Positions 19,016 through 31,538 are shown, counted from the stretch's first letter. The stretch: DNA of 64,000 nucleotides from Sabethes cyaneus (GCF_943734655.1 NC_071355.1:241359183-241423182), one strand, 5' to 3'. Notes: generated by a model from the letters alone, not told the origin. Made by a program: numbers and translations.

Positions 19016-22000
19016 AAATGCCTATAGCACCGAAACCGAAGGATATAGCGATTTGATTCCTTTAAACAAAATGTGCGTTTTCATTGGATGTGAAAGTGCT
19101 CGGAAGACATGATTTGTGAGAAATGATCACGAAAGGAGATATTAAGGAAAACGGATTTTTTAGGTCCACCCCGACCAAAAAACTTTAAAGTGCTCCAACC
19201 CATCAACCATAAAAGATAGGGCTTTCATTTCTTTAGCAAAGGAATTCAAAATTTGATGTTCTTTAACTTTGCTGAACATTTTATTCGGCTAACTTATGCC
19301 ATAAAAAAGTTTATGTTTTGCACTCGCTTACTATGATGGTCACCCTAATGTCATACACATCAAAAAATGCGGAAGTTGAAATAACAAATTTTCTCCGAAA
19401 ATACTATATACCTAGGACAAACGGTTTTAGCGTAGTTACTTTTGTCCACCTAGATTTGGGTTTCCTCCCACGGTGTGTCGTTACTATTCGTCTCCATCGG
19501 ATCTAAAGTAAAAGGCAGCGCATGGTTGTCCTTAAATTTGTAGCAATGGGTCACTAGAATCTCTTTTTACGTCCATTTATTTTTCGAAATGGTTTTTTAC
19601 GTCCAAAATTTGAATTAGTGTCCTCTCTTTTTTATCTTTTTTAGGTTCTCCCAATAGTGGACGTAAAAAAATTTGAATGTTGTTCAAAAATCCATTTAGA
19701 AGAATTAGATAAGTTAAAAAGTATTTAACAATTGCTGACCAGTTTAATCGAACCTCGGCGGTCGACGACTAAGCCATTGGAAAATTGCAGTTTAAGTCCG
19801 ATTTCGAAAGGCCGGCTTCATTATCGGTTCAAAATGTTTACCCGCGCTGATAAACGATAGGGCACGATATTCATAATACGGACTTACTGGCATATTGCTC
19901 AAGTGTGTTGACGAATATCGAGCCGTCGTCGTCGTCTATTCAAATTTAATCACTATACAAATGAGAATTCCCAACCGCACAAACAGGCTAAGTCAGCGTT
20001 CGGTTCGTAATAAAAGCGATGCTATTTACTTACGTGTACTGATTAGAAAAAGAAACTCTTCGCTGTCTTATATCTGTCAGTGTCAATCAATCGAAATGGG
20101 ACGGGCCGCGCCCAGCGCACGGCACGGCGTCGCGTCGTCACCGGCCCTCATTAGCATTATCAGCCAACAAACCGACCGCGCAGGACACGCAAGCATGGCA
20201 CACTGCGCCCCGCGGGCGCGATATCGAATATCAATTGACGTGCAAATGACATCGGTACCAAAATCGATTAGTCAGGTGCAATCTAGAAAGTGTGACAATG
20301 CCGACTCGGGCACCGTCATCGATTTAAATATCGTCTGGGTTTGTTTGCTCGAACTGGAAATTTCGAATCACTGATTATCATATCAATTGAGCAGCACGGC
20401 GGGGGCATTATTTAATCTGAATGTGAATCATTTCCTGCTAATTTTATTTCTAAGATTGTTCCTTGATTATGAAACACAAGTCGACGAAGCACCAAACGAT
20501 GTCAAGTTGAAAATCTAAACCAGGACAAACCGTGTTATCAGTTTTCATAGTTTATTTTTCAATCGACGAGTGAGTTTTTTTTTCGTCGTGGATGACGAGA
20601 AACAACACTCAAATTATACCGCTTGTCATTCGGTATGTAAACGTCTGAGCGTTGTTCTGAATTTATTATTCATTGATAGCACTTATCGGAACAGCACCGG
20701 TCTTATCAAGATTTCGAAAATTTCCATCGTCTTTCCCGTTCGGTTTGTTGGAGCGGAGCATGCATGGCATTACCGCGTGGCAATGATTGTAAATTTAAAT
20801 TCATCCTAAGGTGATTAGCGCAAACGACCTTTTAACTTTGAACCAAAGCCAGATTATGAACACAAACTTTTTTCGTCACATTTTTTGTTGATGTCTCGTA
20901 ATCGTAAACCAAAGTACAAAATGATAACAAACCCGCCTCAGAAAACCCGCTGTCAGAATCTTATTTCCCGAATCGAATCAGCTGCGCTTCGTCGGACCCC
21001 GCGCGATCGTTTTCCTTTACGCAATCGCTTGATAAGTTACCGCCGATAACCGCCGATACTTACATGTTTTCATAATTGAATGACAAAACAGCAAGCAGCG
21101 GGTATCACGGTATCGTTATAAACGGGAGAAAATAGCCATCAATAACCATCATCATCGTCGTCGTCGAGGACCGGGCATTCAAATGTAAAAACGCCCGGCC
21201 GCCGGCGGCGGCGGCGCAGCCAAAGTTCGCTAGGTAAGTAGGTACAAGTCAAACAAACCGTGACAGCTAACAAGCCGCGATGTGCGGTCACCAATCGGGC
21301 CGGGCAATCGGAGTAGACCATGACCGAAAAGGGCTTGTGGTATCGTGCATACATATACATACGATACACCACAGTCAAACAGGTACCAAACGATGATTAT
21401 TACCAAACCTTCGAAAGCGCACCGTACAATTGTGCGGTTCGGTCGCAGCCTGCTTCGCCAGGTGCAAATTAGCGATAGCAGCAACGGTAGCGCAAGTGAA
21501 ACGGTGGGAAAGTAGAGAAGCGATCGGGGAGAATGTTTATTTCGGAAGCGAGTTTGACGTTTTCTTCGATTTCATATCATGCACGTATAGGCGTATGAAG
21601 TTTGTAACAGTGACCGATACAATAATTAGGCCCATCATTAATCGTTTTAGTTGCTGTCTATTTTGGACAAGTAATAGTCGTCTAGTCGTGTGAAAAAAGC
21701 AAACAACCTTAATCCACCTCCAACAGTAAGTGTGTGATTTTAAACCAGGCTGCCCGTCTACCACAATTCAAGATAGCAGGAACAATCGATTAGATTAAGT
21801 TAGCTTCCAAACTGGTTTAGTTCGGATAAAACTAGTGTCTCAGCTTATTCATCAAAGTAAAAGTGAGATATCATAATTCGACTCACTCACTTTTATTTTC
21901 TCGATTAACATGACATTAGAAGCCAGAAATCAGTCAAACTTTTTCGAGAGTCTGTACCATTTTTATGATCTGATTGAACCACCGTTATCAAAAATTTTCG

Positions 22001-23340
22001 ATGATTAGCTTTGTGTTTTCATGTTTTATGGAATATAACCTCCATTTTGTACGCATTCGACAACCCGCAGCGAGCTATACCTACTGTACTGTAATTAACC
22101 AGAAAAAGTTCCACACTCTTCAACGAGTTATCGGTCAGCTGGTTCGGTCAGCCAACCACAAGATTAATCAATCGATCCATTCGCCAAAATCATGACCTAC
22201 TTCTTCTTTCTCTCCCGTTGAGGCTGATTTTCTCCCTTTTCCCCATTTTCGCCGTACGCACATACGTACGGACACTCCCAACGTCATCGATTACGTCATG
22301 ATCCGACTGTTTTGCTCGGAACCCAACAAACTATGTTGTTGGACCATCGAAATCAACACGTCACACACGTGTGTGTGTGAGGATGATGGTAAATGACGAC
22401 GACGACGACGGCGACGACGGACGGACACCCCCGAACGCGCCCACCGTCACCGCCAACTATGATCCTTGCGGACTTGACGGTTGTTGATGCTCTCAACCAA
22501 ACAAGCAAGCAAGAAGCAAAAAAAAAAACTAAAATAAAACCAAGACACACCACACACTATCCAAAAATAAAAGCGCCACATTAATACGTCGGCCGCAAGC
22601 CGCCGGCACGGCACATATCGAGCCAGCAATGGCCAAGCAGAGCGGAAGAAACATCATCATCGCAGCATCCCTGAACTTCGAACGGTTCATGATGATGTTC
22701 ACAGTACACCAGGTCCGCGTGTATCCCACCGTGTATCGTCTTGTTTCGCAGAGTCGCAGAGGGCAACATTTGGTGGTGGTGGTGGTGGTCAGGAGTCTTG
22801 AGTTCCGCTCCCGTGTAAATAGCCGCCGGAGCTGTCCGTCGTCGTTTGTACGGTACGTAGACTGCTACTACTTTGATTTTCGGTGCTCCCTTATCGTGAA
22901 CGGTAATGGAAGCGAAATTCGAACTTCATTACCGGAGTGACTTGCTTTACCTTAAAAGGAGTGCACTCTGTTATCACTAATCGAATTTACATATTAGTTC
23001 GACTTTTTCAGCTTGCTTAGTGGGTTGCTAGGAAACGGATAAGTTGGGAAACAGAAAGCGAGCGATAAAATACACTTGCTTGGTTGCACACTTGCGACCG
23101 CCTGCTTCGATCTTAGCTGGAATGTTTCCAAATTGCGAACCGATTTCTCCAGTAGCGACGTCTTTATGGAACGTTTATTGTCTGTTTGGATATGATGTGT
23201 GACCACGAGCACCACTTCTAGGTGGTGCGAACTGTCTTCTTTGGTTGTACAGTGTACAGTGAATAGAAAAATGATTAACCGATAGAATCTATTCTGAATT
23301 TGTTTAGTTATTTTACATTTCGTCCAAAACTAGGTTTAAT
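19016..23340. other. Unique DNA, no gene recognised; possible regulatory blocks
   Basis: There is no RT, transposase or terminal-repeat text. The blocks at about 20090-20370 and 20940-21120 are GC-richer. They contain homeodomain/octamer-like words such as GTGCAAATGAC and ATCGATT, which look like conserved non-coding DNA rather than an exon. Triplet runs lie at 21150-21215 (CATCATCATCGTCGTCGTCG, then CGG repeats), 22395-22425 (GAC) and 22770-22790 (GGT). The 159-codon plus frame at 19895 crosses this without family likeness and I do not call it a gene. Confidence 0.4.
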
Positions 23341-23544
23341 CACTAAACTAGGATTGGGCAAAATTCCCGAAAGTATCGATAATTGAATATCAATATCAAA
23401 TCCGCCGCTTTATCGATACCGTCGATATATCATTCGTGAAGCATCGATATTAGATTTATCGATACTATTTAGGGCGGCATTCTGGGATTAGGAAATGCTG
23501 CACAAAAACAGGGATTCATAAAAATTAATTAATAAAAAAACATG

Positions 23545-24078
23545 TTGAGCAAAGAGAGTGCCCCCAAAACACGCACATAACACATCACTCGCTCCATGGC
23601 AGCTCTATTTCGGACACGTCGCTTTGTACGGAAAACCGCACCACCTGCCAGAGCTGTTCGCATCCGACTGAATCGTATGCTGCCCCAGAATCCACAAAAA
23701 TATGATGGGTTGTACTTTCGACACATCTGGATGACCTGCCGAAGAGTAAATATTTGATCCGTAGTAGCACGGGCCTCCATAAAGCCTGGTACTACCCTAC
23801 GAACTTTCCTGCCACTGGGGACAGACGACGCAACAAAATCTGTTGATGGCTTTGACTAGCGTTATGCTACGGTAATTACAGCAATCTATTCGATCGCCTT
23901 TTCTGTAGATAGGACAAACTGCACCCTCAATCCACTCGTCCGGCAGCCCTCTCCCAAACCCCTGAAACCATCCAGTGATGTGTCGTTGCTGGCAGTTCTT
24001 GGCCATTCCTGCAGAGTTCCGCTGGGAGTTGCTCCTTTCCAGTTCTAGTTCTTCTCGATCTTTGCCCCACCTCTGCAA
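23545..24078 (-). pseudogene. LINE reverse transcriptase relic inside the hAT-like element
   Basis: On the minus strand the order is GLPDEWIEGAVCPIYRKGD, CCNYRSITLVKAINR, ARATTDQIFTLRQVIQ and, after a frame change, THHIFVDSGAAYDSVGCEQL. It ends MERVMCYVRVLGA. This is RT box 0 to A of the same LINE type as 1-744. The segment between the boxes is shortened. Confidence 0.85.
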
Positions 24079-24088
24079 CTTTCACTAC

Positions 24089-24120
24089 TATTATGGCGCG
24101 TAAAAAGCTGGAAAGTCTTT
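24089..24120. repeat. Solo end of the 49398-type palindromic element
   Basis: ATTATGGCGCGTAAAAAGCT followed by GGAAAGTC matches the right end of the element at 49398-49620 with about three changes. Only some 30 bases are present, so it is a fragment. Confidence 0.5.
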
Positions 24121-24196
24121 GTTAATGCCGTCAACGCCCAATACTACTCTCTGTGCTCTCTGGTCAGTTCTAAATTGCTGAAAATCGCGTATCGTA

Positions 24197-24527
24197 CACT
24201 GAAACAAGGATCATGGTAATTGTTACCATATTAGAGGGTAAAATTAAGAGGACACACCAGTGAATTTTTGCAGAAAAGAATTCTGTTTAGCTTAAGCAGT
24301 GTTCTGGTTAAAATTCCTATGTGTTACCTTCGGCGTTACCCCGAACACAAAAAATAACAGAATCGTAGTCAAAATTACTAGACATTACCAAAAAATGTGG
24401 TAAAATTATCTGAGAACATGTTATTTGTACAAGAATCATGGTAAATTTGAATACTTTTTCATGGTACTTACAAAAAGCAAGCGTTTTCTGCAAAATGGCG
24501 CGAAATACCATGGTTCTTGTTTCAGTG
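24197..24527. mobile_element. Small TA-flanked inverted-repeat element
   Basis: CACTGAAACAAGGATCATGG (24197) pairs with the right end CCATGGTTCTTGTTTCAGTG (to 24527). TA is present on both sides (24195-24196 and 24528-24529). The length is 331 bp, and the internal words GTTACCAT and CATGGTA recur. The TA duplication suggests mobilisation by a Tc1/mariner transposase. Confidence 0.75.
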
Positions 24528-24879
24528 TATACACTTACCGTTCAATAAGCGTTAAACATGTAGGTGACATTGTTCAAGGTTTTGCATAAGAGTCAATTCC
24601 AATAAAGTAAATTTGAGAATTAAGCTTAGTAGATACCTGAAAAGAAAACAGCGCGAGAAAAAATGCTTAAAATATTGCTTTCTTGCGCATTTCCTGGCCT
24701 AGTTTTAGTCTATATTTTTTCAGCATGCATATCCCGCTTTATCAAAACAGTATCGGGATGAAATTATCGATTTAGCATAATATCGACGCCGTAAGTATCG
24801 ATGAAATTTATCGAAATATCGGCCTTCGAGTATCGATATCGCGGGTATCGATACGGTATCGCCCAATCCTACACTAAAC

Positions 24880-25631
24880 TCTAAACAGTTACACGGCTTA
24901 AAGCAGGTAGGGTTTATTTCTAATTCCCGTCGTAGTAAATAAAGCCATTCTAATTTTTATAATTTGTTGGATGAATTTAATGAATGCTCCAAAAGTTCTT
25001 GTGCTGATTTGACTAAAACACACTTATCTTCCGATCCGCGAACCTTGAAATCACTGAAAAGCGATTATTAAAGCATATTATTGAGATTACGCAACAGACT
25101 TTATTTCTTAAATTCGTCGTACCGTTTTAAAATCCATCCATCAAAATTTTTCATCGTCCGAACTAAAAATAACAATAATGTTTACGAAGCTAGTGCGCAT
25201 GTATTTGTGTAGGACGGCATGACAAATGTTATTCTGCAAAGTTTCTTTAGGTCAGGCAAGTTTTCCTGGCTGTGGAATAACGACAATGCTTTGCGTGAGT
25301 TATTTTCATTTATGAATGGCGGAAATTACAACGATTAGCCGACATTTTCTTCTTTGGCTGGTAGGACTTCTTCAATGATAAAAAACATTTAAATAGATCT
25401 CAGCTCACTTTGATTGATTGCGTATGATAGACAATAAACTAAAATATTAGAGAATAACTAGTTTTGCGTTGTGTGTCATAAAAATGCTGATATTTTTAAT
25501 AATTTGTGTTGGATAGGACGGGATTAGGCAATTACTTTAAACTTTTAATTTTAAGGTAAATTTCAATTAAGCTAATTTAGGATTAGGCCAAAATCTAATT
25601 ATATATTTTATATTATATTTATAATAACAAA
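24880..25631. other. No gene seen
   Basis: A/T-rich DNA right of the hAT-like element. No inverted repeats, coding text or tRNA-like segments could be supported. Confidence 0.4.
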
Positions 25632-26340
25632 TTATCTCAACTGGTAATCTAGGATGGCAGCTAAGTTTAGTTTTTTATCCCAAACTTTCCTCTGACGATA
25701 AATACTACGTCCTCGACGTAAGTAATATGCCTCGTAAGCAAGATGTGCTGCTTGCGAAGGAATGCGTCGACCCCCAATGACCAAAGCAAGGGTAAGGGAG
25801 CTCCTTGTGGACTTCCTTTCATCGCCGAAAATGTTAAGCGATGTATCTCCCAATGAAGCTGTGGCTTCACTGCTTGAAAGCATTGCTAGAATCTAGATTA
25901 GTTTAGTCGATTCCGTTTTGAAAGAGAACCGTAAAAATTGATGCGAAGGACACGTTATCGAAAGCGCCTTCAATATCAAGGAAACCCCAAACTGTCGCCT
26001 CTTGATATGTGAGTGATTTCTCAATTAACATAACAACGCAGAGTAATGCAATCGTGGGTATAGTTATTCGCGATTTCCCCTCTCAACTCGAGAAGCATTG
26101 ATGTCAAATTTATTGATCTAAACGCCTTTTACAGGGTTTTCTCATTTTTATTTGCCTTAGATATGCCTTTAACTATCTGTATACTTTCCACCAATTCTCC
26201 GGGATATGTCGCAAAGCGAAACTGGCTCGAAAAATGTTAATTAGCTCGGGCATTAATTATAATGCTGTCCTTTTTCTGTAAGGAACGGGTAGAATACTAT
26301 CCAAATCTGGAGATTTCATTGGTTCAAAAGAGCTAAGTAA
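25632..26340 (-). pseudogene. LINE reverse transcriptase relic (R1/Jockey-like)
   Basis: On the minus strand the order is MPELINIFRASFALRHIPEN with WWKVYR, LIEKSLTYQEATVWGFLDIE continuing GAFDNVSFASI (box A), then KGSPQGAPLPLLWSLGVDAF (box B, decayed from PQGG). The last segment is ITYVEDVVFIVRGKF, where the YADD catalytic box reads YVED. Several stops and frame changes are present. It is a different LINE lineage from 1-744. Confidence 0.85.
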
Positions 26341-27639
26341 ACCATTCATTGGCGTGCAAGCAGAGCCGAGTCGTTTGGCACATTATGTAATGACACATTC
26401 CGAAACAGCGAGGCCTAATTTCATAGATTTTTTCTTAACACTTTACACGCAACATTTAAACAAAATAAGAAAGGAAAGAATACAAAGTATCTAAATATTT
26501 CTGAACAGTCAATTGTTTTGTATACACCCAGAGATTTCCCACTAGAATCACTAAGCACGAGGCCCCTTTGAAGCGTGAAGCTCCGTTCCACCGCACGGGT
26601 CTGGTGTAGAATCTTGAGGTTCGTTAATATGTAGTTAATATGTAAATAATCAATCCTACTGCACTTCACGATTTTTTGGAACAATACTATTGTCGCTAAT
26701 CTAACATATAAATTAGACTGAATTAGTTCGATCTCGCATCACTAGAAAACGGAACGTTCGATTTGAGCTTTAAGCGATTATTTTCTTGTCCGCTCTTTTT
26801 ATAGAGAGGAAAATTGAAAAATTTACTGGAAAGATTGGAAAATTCGATAATTTTGCAGCACAATGTAAGTGGCCTACTGTGATTACCGGTCGACAACACA
26901 TCTGTTCCTGAGCAGCGTCGTTGTCAAGGTTGTCGTGTGATAAACAAAGACATGTTCCCGAAATAATTAAAATATCTAGAGGACAGGACGTGACACGTTG
27001 TATCGAAAAATCGAGTCAATTTTCTGTCAAAAGAGAGCCTGATTTCATGCGTGCAACTGAAGAAACAAAAATTCACTAGGGAAGCGCAAAAGTGTTGCTG
27101 GAAACCACAGCAAACACTGAAACCATAAAGTTTTTACCGTTACTAGGTTTTTTAGAATTTGTTTATCGTGGTGTGTTGACACTAATTACACAAAAGTCGG
27201 CCCGATTAGAACGATTTTTGTGTAATTAATGACAAGTGGCTTATTATCATAAACTGTAGCTGAAATTTAAACGTTTTCGGAAACACTTTTCGTTGCCGTT
27301 GCGTAGTAAATTTTGAAAAGGAATCGCTTAAGAAGAATAAGAAGCATAAATAATAATGCAATTGGACTCTGACGACCTTCACTTTAAAGTAATTAGCAAT
27401 TGTACTTTGAAATATATGCTAACAATTATTACCCAATTACAATTACCCACGTAAATGTAAACTTTTTTCAAATTTGCGGATTCTTTAGTATTGCACACCC
27501 TAAAACTTAACTTAAACAAAATGCTTAACTTCTAATATTAATGGCGGTTCTAATATTCGCGGCAGCCCCTCTTAGAAACTACTTTCGAAGTTCAGCATTT
27601 AACAACCGGACGCAAGAGTTATAGTTCATCACACCCCTA
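26341..27639. other. No gene; one short hairpin
   Basis: No family text is present. A hairpin of about 56 bases lies at 27176-27231 (CTAATTACACAAAAGTCG paired with CGATTTTTGTGTAATTA). The segment CAATTGGACTCTGACGACC at 27359 recurs near 46408, marking a small dispersed repeat. Confidence 0.45.
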
Positions 27640-28480
27640 ACGAGCAGAGAGTTTGAGTAGCTAGTCGAGCTGTTGGGAGGAACTATAAGGTTCTGTAGGC
27701 GTCGCCCTGGAAATGGTAACAATTTCTCAAAGAGTAATGTCGGAGATTGTGTTCTGATCAGGTTGCGTAGAAAGAGACACGACTTTTCTGGTAAAAGTAA
27801 AAGCAGAACCGAAGAGTGATCGAAGGCTTGCGTGGATTTTCTTTCATTGCTGATTTACCAGGCTGTCCCATTTCAGATCCGTCCAAAAAATGAAACCAAG
27901 ATTTTTCGCCACCTATGTGCACTCAATAGATTGCTTGTTCATAGTGACAGAAGGTAAAAGATTGATTTTAACCGGGTTTCTAAGACGATTAGTTAAAAAC
28001 ATTGCTATGCTTTTCGATTGGTTGACAAATAACTTCGTTCATCATCCCAATCAGTTCATGGGAACAAGGGCCAAGGCGGCAGATATACAGCAGAAAGTCA
28101 TCCGCATACTTACTTACAGTACTTGAGTTCGGTTGGTAAATCATTGACGTAACGGAAAAGAAAAAGATCCGAGCGTGGAGCCTTGAATAACCCCAGATGT
28201 TGAAAAACTCACTTCACACTGTTGATCTCCACAGAACACGGTTTGGGCTCATTCCTTCTAATAGGACTCTACTAGGTTAAAAGCAGAAACGGCAAAATTC
28301 GTTGTTCGTTGTTGCTAGAACATCGAAAACGCGAACCGCTGCTGTTTGAATGCTTTGTCCTTTACGAAAATCAGTCTGAGACTCGAACAGCAAGTTATTC
28401 TCTGTGATGAAGGATAACATTTGTTGTTCCAGAAGTCTTTCAAATACCTTTGGATACAAATTGATCTAAGGTTAGACAGA
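27640..28480 (-). pseudogene. LINE reverse transcriptase relic (CR1/Jockey-like)
   Basis: On the minus strand the order is YPKVFERLLEQQMLSFITEN then LLFESQTDFRKGQSIQTAAV, RVFDVLATTNNEF, VLCGDQQCEVSFSTSGVIQG with STLGS (box B) and FLLYICRLGPC preceded by KYADDF, an intact YADD box. Frame changes separate these. The KVFERLLEQQ and GFRKGQST-like text is typical of CR1/Jockey RTs. Confidence 0.85.
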
Positions 28481-28507
28481 GCAATAAAATGCAGTTTTTA
28501 TGTAGCA

Positions 28508-28683
28508 GCCGCCCAGTTAACTTCGAGATAGGATGCTGGTCCAACAAGCCAGTCGTCGTATGTTCGAATATCGGATAGGCGGTGCTTGCTAGATATCTGT
28601 ACTCTAACAGCCGGCTGCGAAGTCTGTCGATAAAGAAGAGTAATGTCTAATGACGGTTTGAGTCCACGGCTTTGCTTTTTTTA
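28508..28683 (+). mobile_element. tRNA-headed SINE (family 1), internally deleted
   Basis: The head GCCCAGTTAACTTCGAGATA is followed by GATGCTGGTCCAACAAGCC and TATGTTCGAATATCGG, an A-box/B-box-like pair. Then come AGGCGGTGCTTGCTAG and the tail CACGGCTTTGCTTT. The middle of the body is shorter than in the 16108 and 33356 copies. Confidence 0.75.
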
Positions 28684-28750
28684 CGCAGTTACGTATCTTG
28701 GCGTATTTCCAGCGTGTAGAAAAGAAGAATGTTTCAATGATACGGTTGAA

Positions 28751-29690
28751 TATGTAGGGGAACTGTGAGTAAGACGAACAGGTTAAGACAGCTAATATAA
28801 TACAGAGAACTTATGATTTATAAAACCTAAATGCAGTTTACTTCAGTTCAATGTATTGTTTTCAAAAGCAGCTAGTGAAATATTTAAGAAAAATGGTTTT
28901 TCAATGTGTATTTTGAGTATTAAAAATAGTCCGTAAAAGTGAACTTTTTTAGTGCTGCGGGTGAAATGGACAATGCGTGGGGGTAAGATGGACAGGTATT
29001 GTAAATCGCTCCAACTGAGAGCATTTTATTATTTTTGCCTTTACCAAATTGAATACGTAAAATATGGTGGTGTAGCGTGCAAAAAATTAAGGGGCAGTCC
29101 ACCCCCTCCCACTAGAGGCAGCCAATAGAAAATTGTTTGGCAGCGGCAATATGAACAAGCATTCCAAAAACTGTTTCATGCCTGGCCGCTACTAATTTGT
29201 TTGAAGTTCACGTTTGCCGGTTAAATTTTCATTTATATGCTTGAGATATCACTAAGAAGCAAAATCAACAATTTTATTATGTGTTCACTGACCATCTTAC
29301 CCACACTAGCCGTTGTCCTTTTCACCCCATCATTATACATTTTTTTAAAGTGTTCACAATTTTTCATGCGCAAATGAAATTGCATATTATTTCAATGCAG
29401 ACGTTACTTGAAAAGGTACTAAATTGAAATACTTCATGCTATGGGCAACATTTTGGAATTAAACCACTCAAAAAGTTTAATTTCGTTGGAAAAAAGTTAC
29501 ATCCATATGCAGAATCATTTCTAATTTTTAGTTTTTTTGTACTATATCAAAATTGGAAAGTTCTAAATGATGATGGAAACGTTCAGACATCATGAGATAG
29601 CAAGATGGTTGGATGCCCATCAAAACATTTACGAATTTTAATGCTAAACTGGTAGAATCAACCACCTGTCTGTCTTACCCACAGTTCCCC
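28751..29690. mobile_element. Inverted-repeat element with GTAAGAYGGACAG motifs
   Basis: The left end GGGGAACTGTGAGTAAGACG (28757) pairs with the right end CTGTCTTACCCACAGTTCCC(C) (to 29690). The 10-mer TACGGTTGAA occurs on both sides (28741-28750 and 29691-29700), which is compatible with an 8-10-bp target duplication. The motif GTAAGATGGACAG and the GTGAAAWGGACAA text recur inside on both arms. No transposase is recognisable in its 940 bp. Confidence 0.7.
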
Positions 29691-29700
29691 TACGGTTGAA

Positions 29701-30708
29701 ATCAGTAAAACCTGATTTTGAAACAATACTTGAGCAAACATCAACCATTATTTGAGCTTGATAAGGATATTCTACGATTTAATCAAGCTATAATCTATTA
29801 ACAAGAACTTCTCTAATAGTACAGACGCAATATAAAGCGACAACGCATATCCCGTATCTTCACTTCTTCCGGAATTGCTTACGAGAATGATTGCTAAAAC
29901 CCTTCCCGAGTCTGATGTCGACTGATACCTGAATCACATAGAGGTGATGTAGTGTGTTTTCTTGAACAGTATGTCAAACATTGATGATAAAAAATATAGA
30001 ATTCATCAAAATTTGGTTTACGCAGAACACTTTTAACGCAGTTACACTTTTAATTTAAATATAAACCTGAACAAGTCCAAGCAAGAAAGGCTATTTTTGA
30101 GTGCAAAGAGATAAAATAGGAAATTTTGTGACAAAGTGACAAATGAATAGAATAACTTGAAGTCTTCAAATTAAAGTTCGACGTCATGAACTACAACAAT
30201 TCTAGACCAAGAGTCATGCAACATAAACTTTTCAGATTTTAGGTTCTTACTTTAAGAGTTTAGTAGAAGTTACGTTACACATTTACTGTAAAGTATATTT
30301 TTTAAGGTTCTGGATTACCAAAAAACCGACAAAATCTCTAATATCCGAGAAGTGATCCGACGAGCGATAGCGGATTAAACAGCAAGCGTCTGCTCGGTAT
30401 AATAGTATCAATATTTGCTGCAATTATTCTGCAATTTCGGCGAAACCGAATCTAAATTATACTTCGGATCTAAAATTGAGCACTTTTTAAAAATGCTCTT
30501 GCTTGAGCATTTTGCCCCTTTATTTAAGCGCCGTTTGCTTCGTTTGCCGCATGTTTGAAGTTATTGAATATTGCAGAGTTTGAAGTTATTTGATGGAGTA
30601 ATTTTAATGAGTTCCATTGAATTGTAAACTAAATTACATTTTCATAGCTTTTAGTATCGTGGTCAGCCTCAACGGGTCAACCTTGTATTCAAATATTAAG
30701 TTTGTTCT
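29701..30708. other. No gene seen
   Basis: A/T-rich with no coding text. The TTTTGCCCC...GCGCCGTTTGC stretch near 30520 shows no partner repeat in the window. Confidence 0.4.
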
Positions 30709-30716
30709 TGTACAGG

Positions 30717-31082
30717 CAGGGATGGTCCAATCACTTTGACTCAATTTTGATTCATTTGACAGTATCGTATCAGCCGAGCAAAATTTGACAAAGTTATATA
30801 TGGGACAATTGTAGAACTAGTTATTATCTACAATTTTGCTGAATAAAGTTTTGCTATATCTTATGTAGCTATGAAGTTACAATGCAAGTACCTCATTAGT
30901 AACTAAGTGAACGTTCATTCTGCTTCGTAACTAGAAAAGATACAGCAATACTATTTTTAGCGAAGTTGTAGATAATAACTAGGTCTGCAAATATTATATA
31001 TATTACTTTGACAAATTTTGCTCGGTGAAGACAGTACTGTTAAATGAATCAGGATTGAGTCAACGTGATCGAACCATCCTTG
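30717..31082. mobile_element. hAT-like miniature element, 8-bp target duplication
   Basis: It starts CAGGGATGGTCC, fitting the CAGGG start of many hAT elements, and ends GAACCATCCTTG. The arms stay complementary for about 80 bases, for example TGACTCAATTTTGATTCATT and CCGAGCAAAATTTGACAAAG. The flanks are TGTACAGG (30709-30716) and TGTACAGT (31083-31090), 7 of 8 identical. The length is 366 bp and it is non-coding. Confidence 0.75.
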
Positions 31083-31538
31083 TGTACAGTTTTCAGCGTT
31101 GCTTACTTTCGTGCCCCGTTCGTCGCAAAAATAATTGAAGCAATGCTTCTCGAGGAACTGGTACGATAACCGAGCATCCAAATTTGCTCTACTAACTAAG
31201 CAAATATATTCCGTTATTAGTTTTTTACTTATTAAGCAATTGGCTGATTGTCCGATCTTACTCGAGGCTCCTTCGTAATCACTCTCCTGTCACCCAGCCA
31301 CTTGTAAATCCGTCTTCTGTTCGATAATCCCAACAAAGTGTGACAATTTTTTAACCTCCCCTTTGGCAATGCCTGCTATACTCCCCCTTTTCAGAAATCC
31401 CCTCTTGTCACTCAGCCACTTATTTATTTATTTACTGTACAACTGCTACCGTTCCAAATGTAAACGAAACGCGACCCCTTTTACTTATTTGTATCTCTCC
31501 CCCCCTTATTGGAGATCACCCTCTCGTTCTGTTAACCA

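Larger units (their letters stand above)
23349..24871. mobile_element. hAT-like element with 8-bp target duplication
   Basis: The ends are TAGGATTGGGC (23349) and its reverse complement GCCCAATCCTA (to 24871). The 8-mer CACTAAAC lies directly outside on both sides (23341-23348 and 24872-24879). An 8-bp duplication points to hAT (or P-type) transposition. Both arms are full of TATCGAT words: at least four on the left to 23470 and about five on the right from 24760. No transposase is visible. The interior instead holds a minus-strand LINE piece and a complete TA-flanked element, so it is a non-autonomous copy that captured or was hit by other elements. Confidence 0.8.

Noticed and set aside
19895..20374. 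159-codon frame
   Set aside because: No domain likeness; composition fits non-coding unique DNA.
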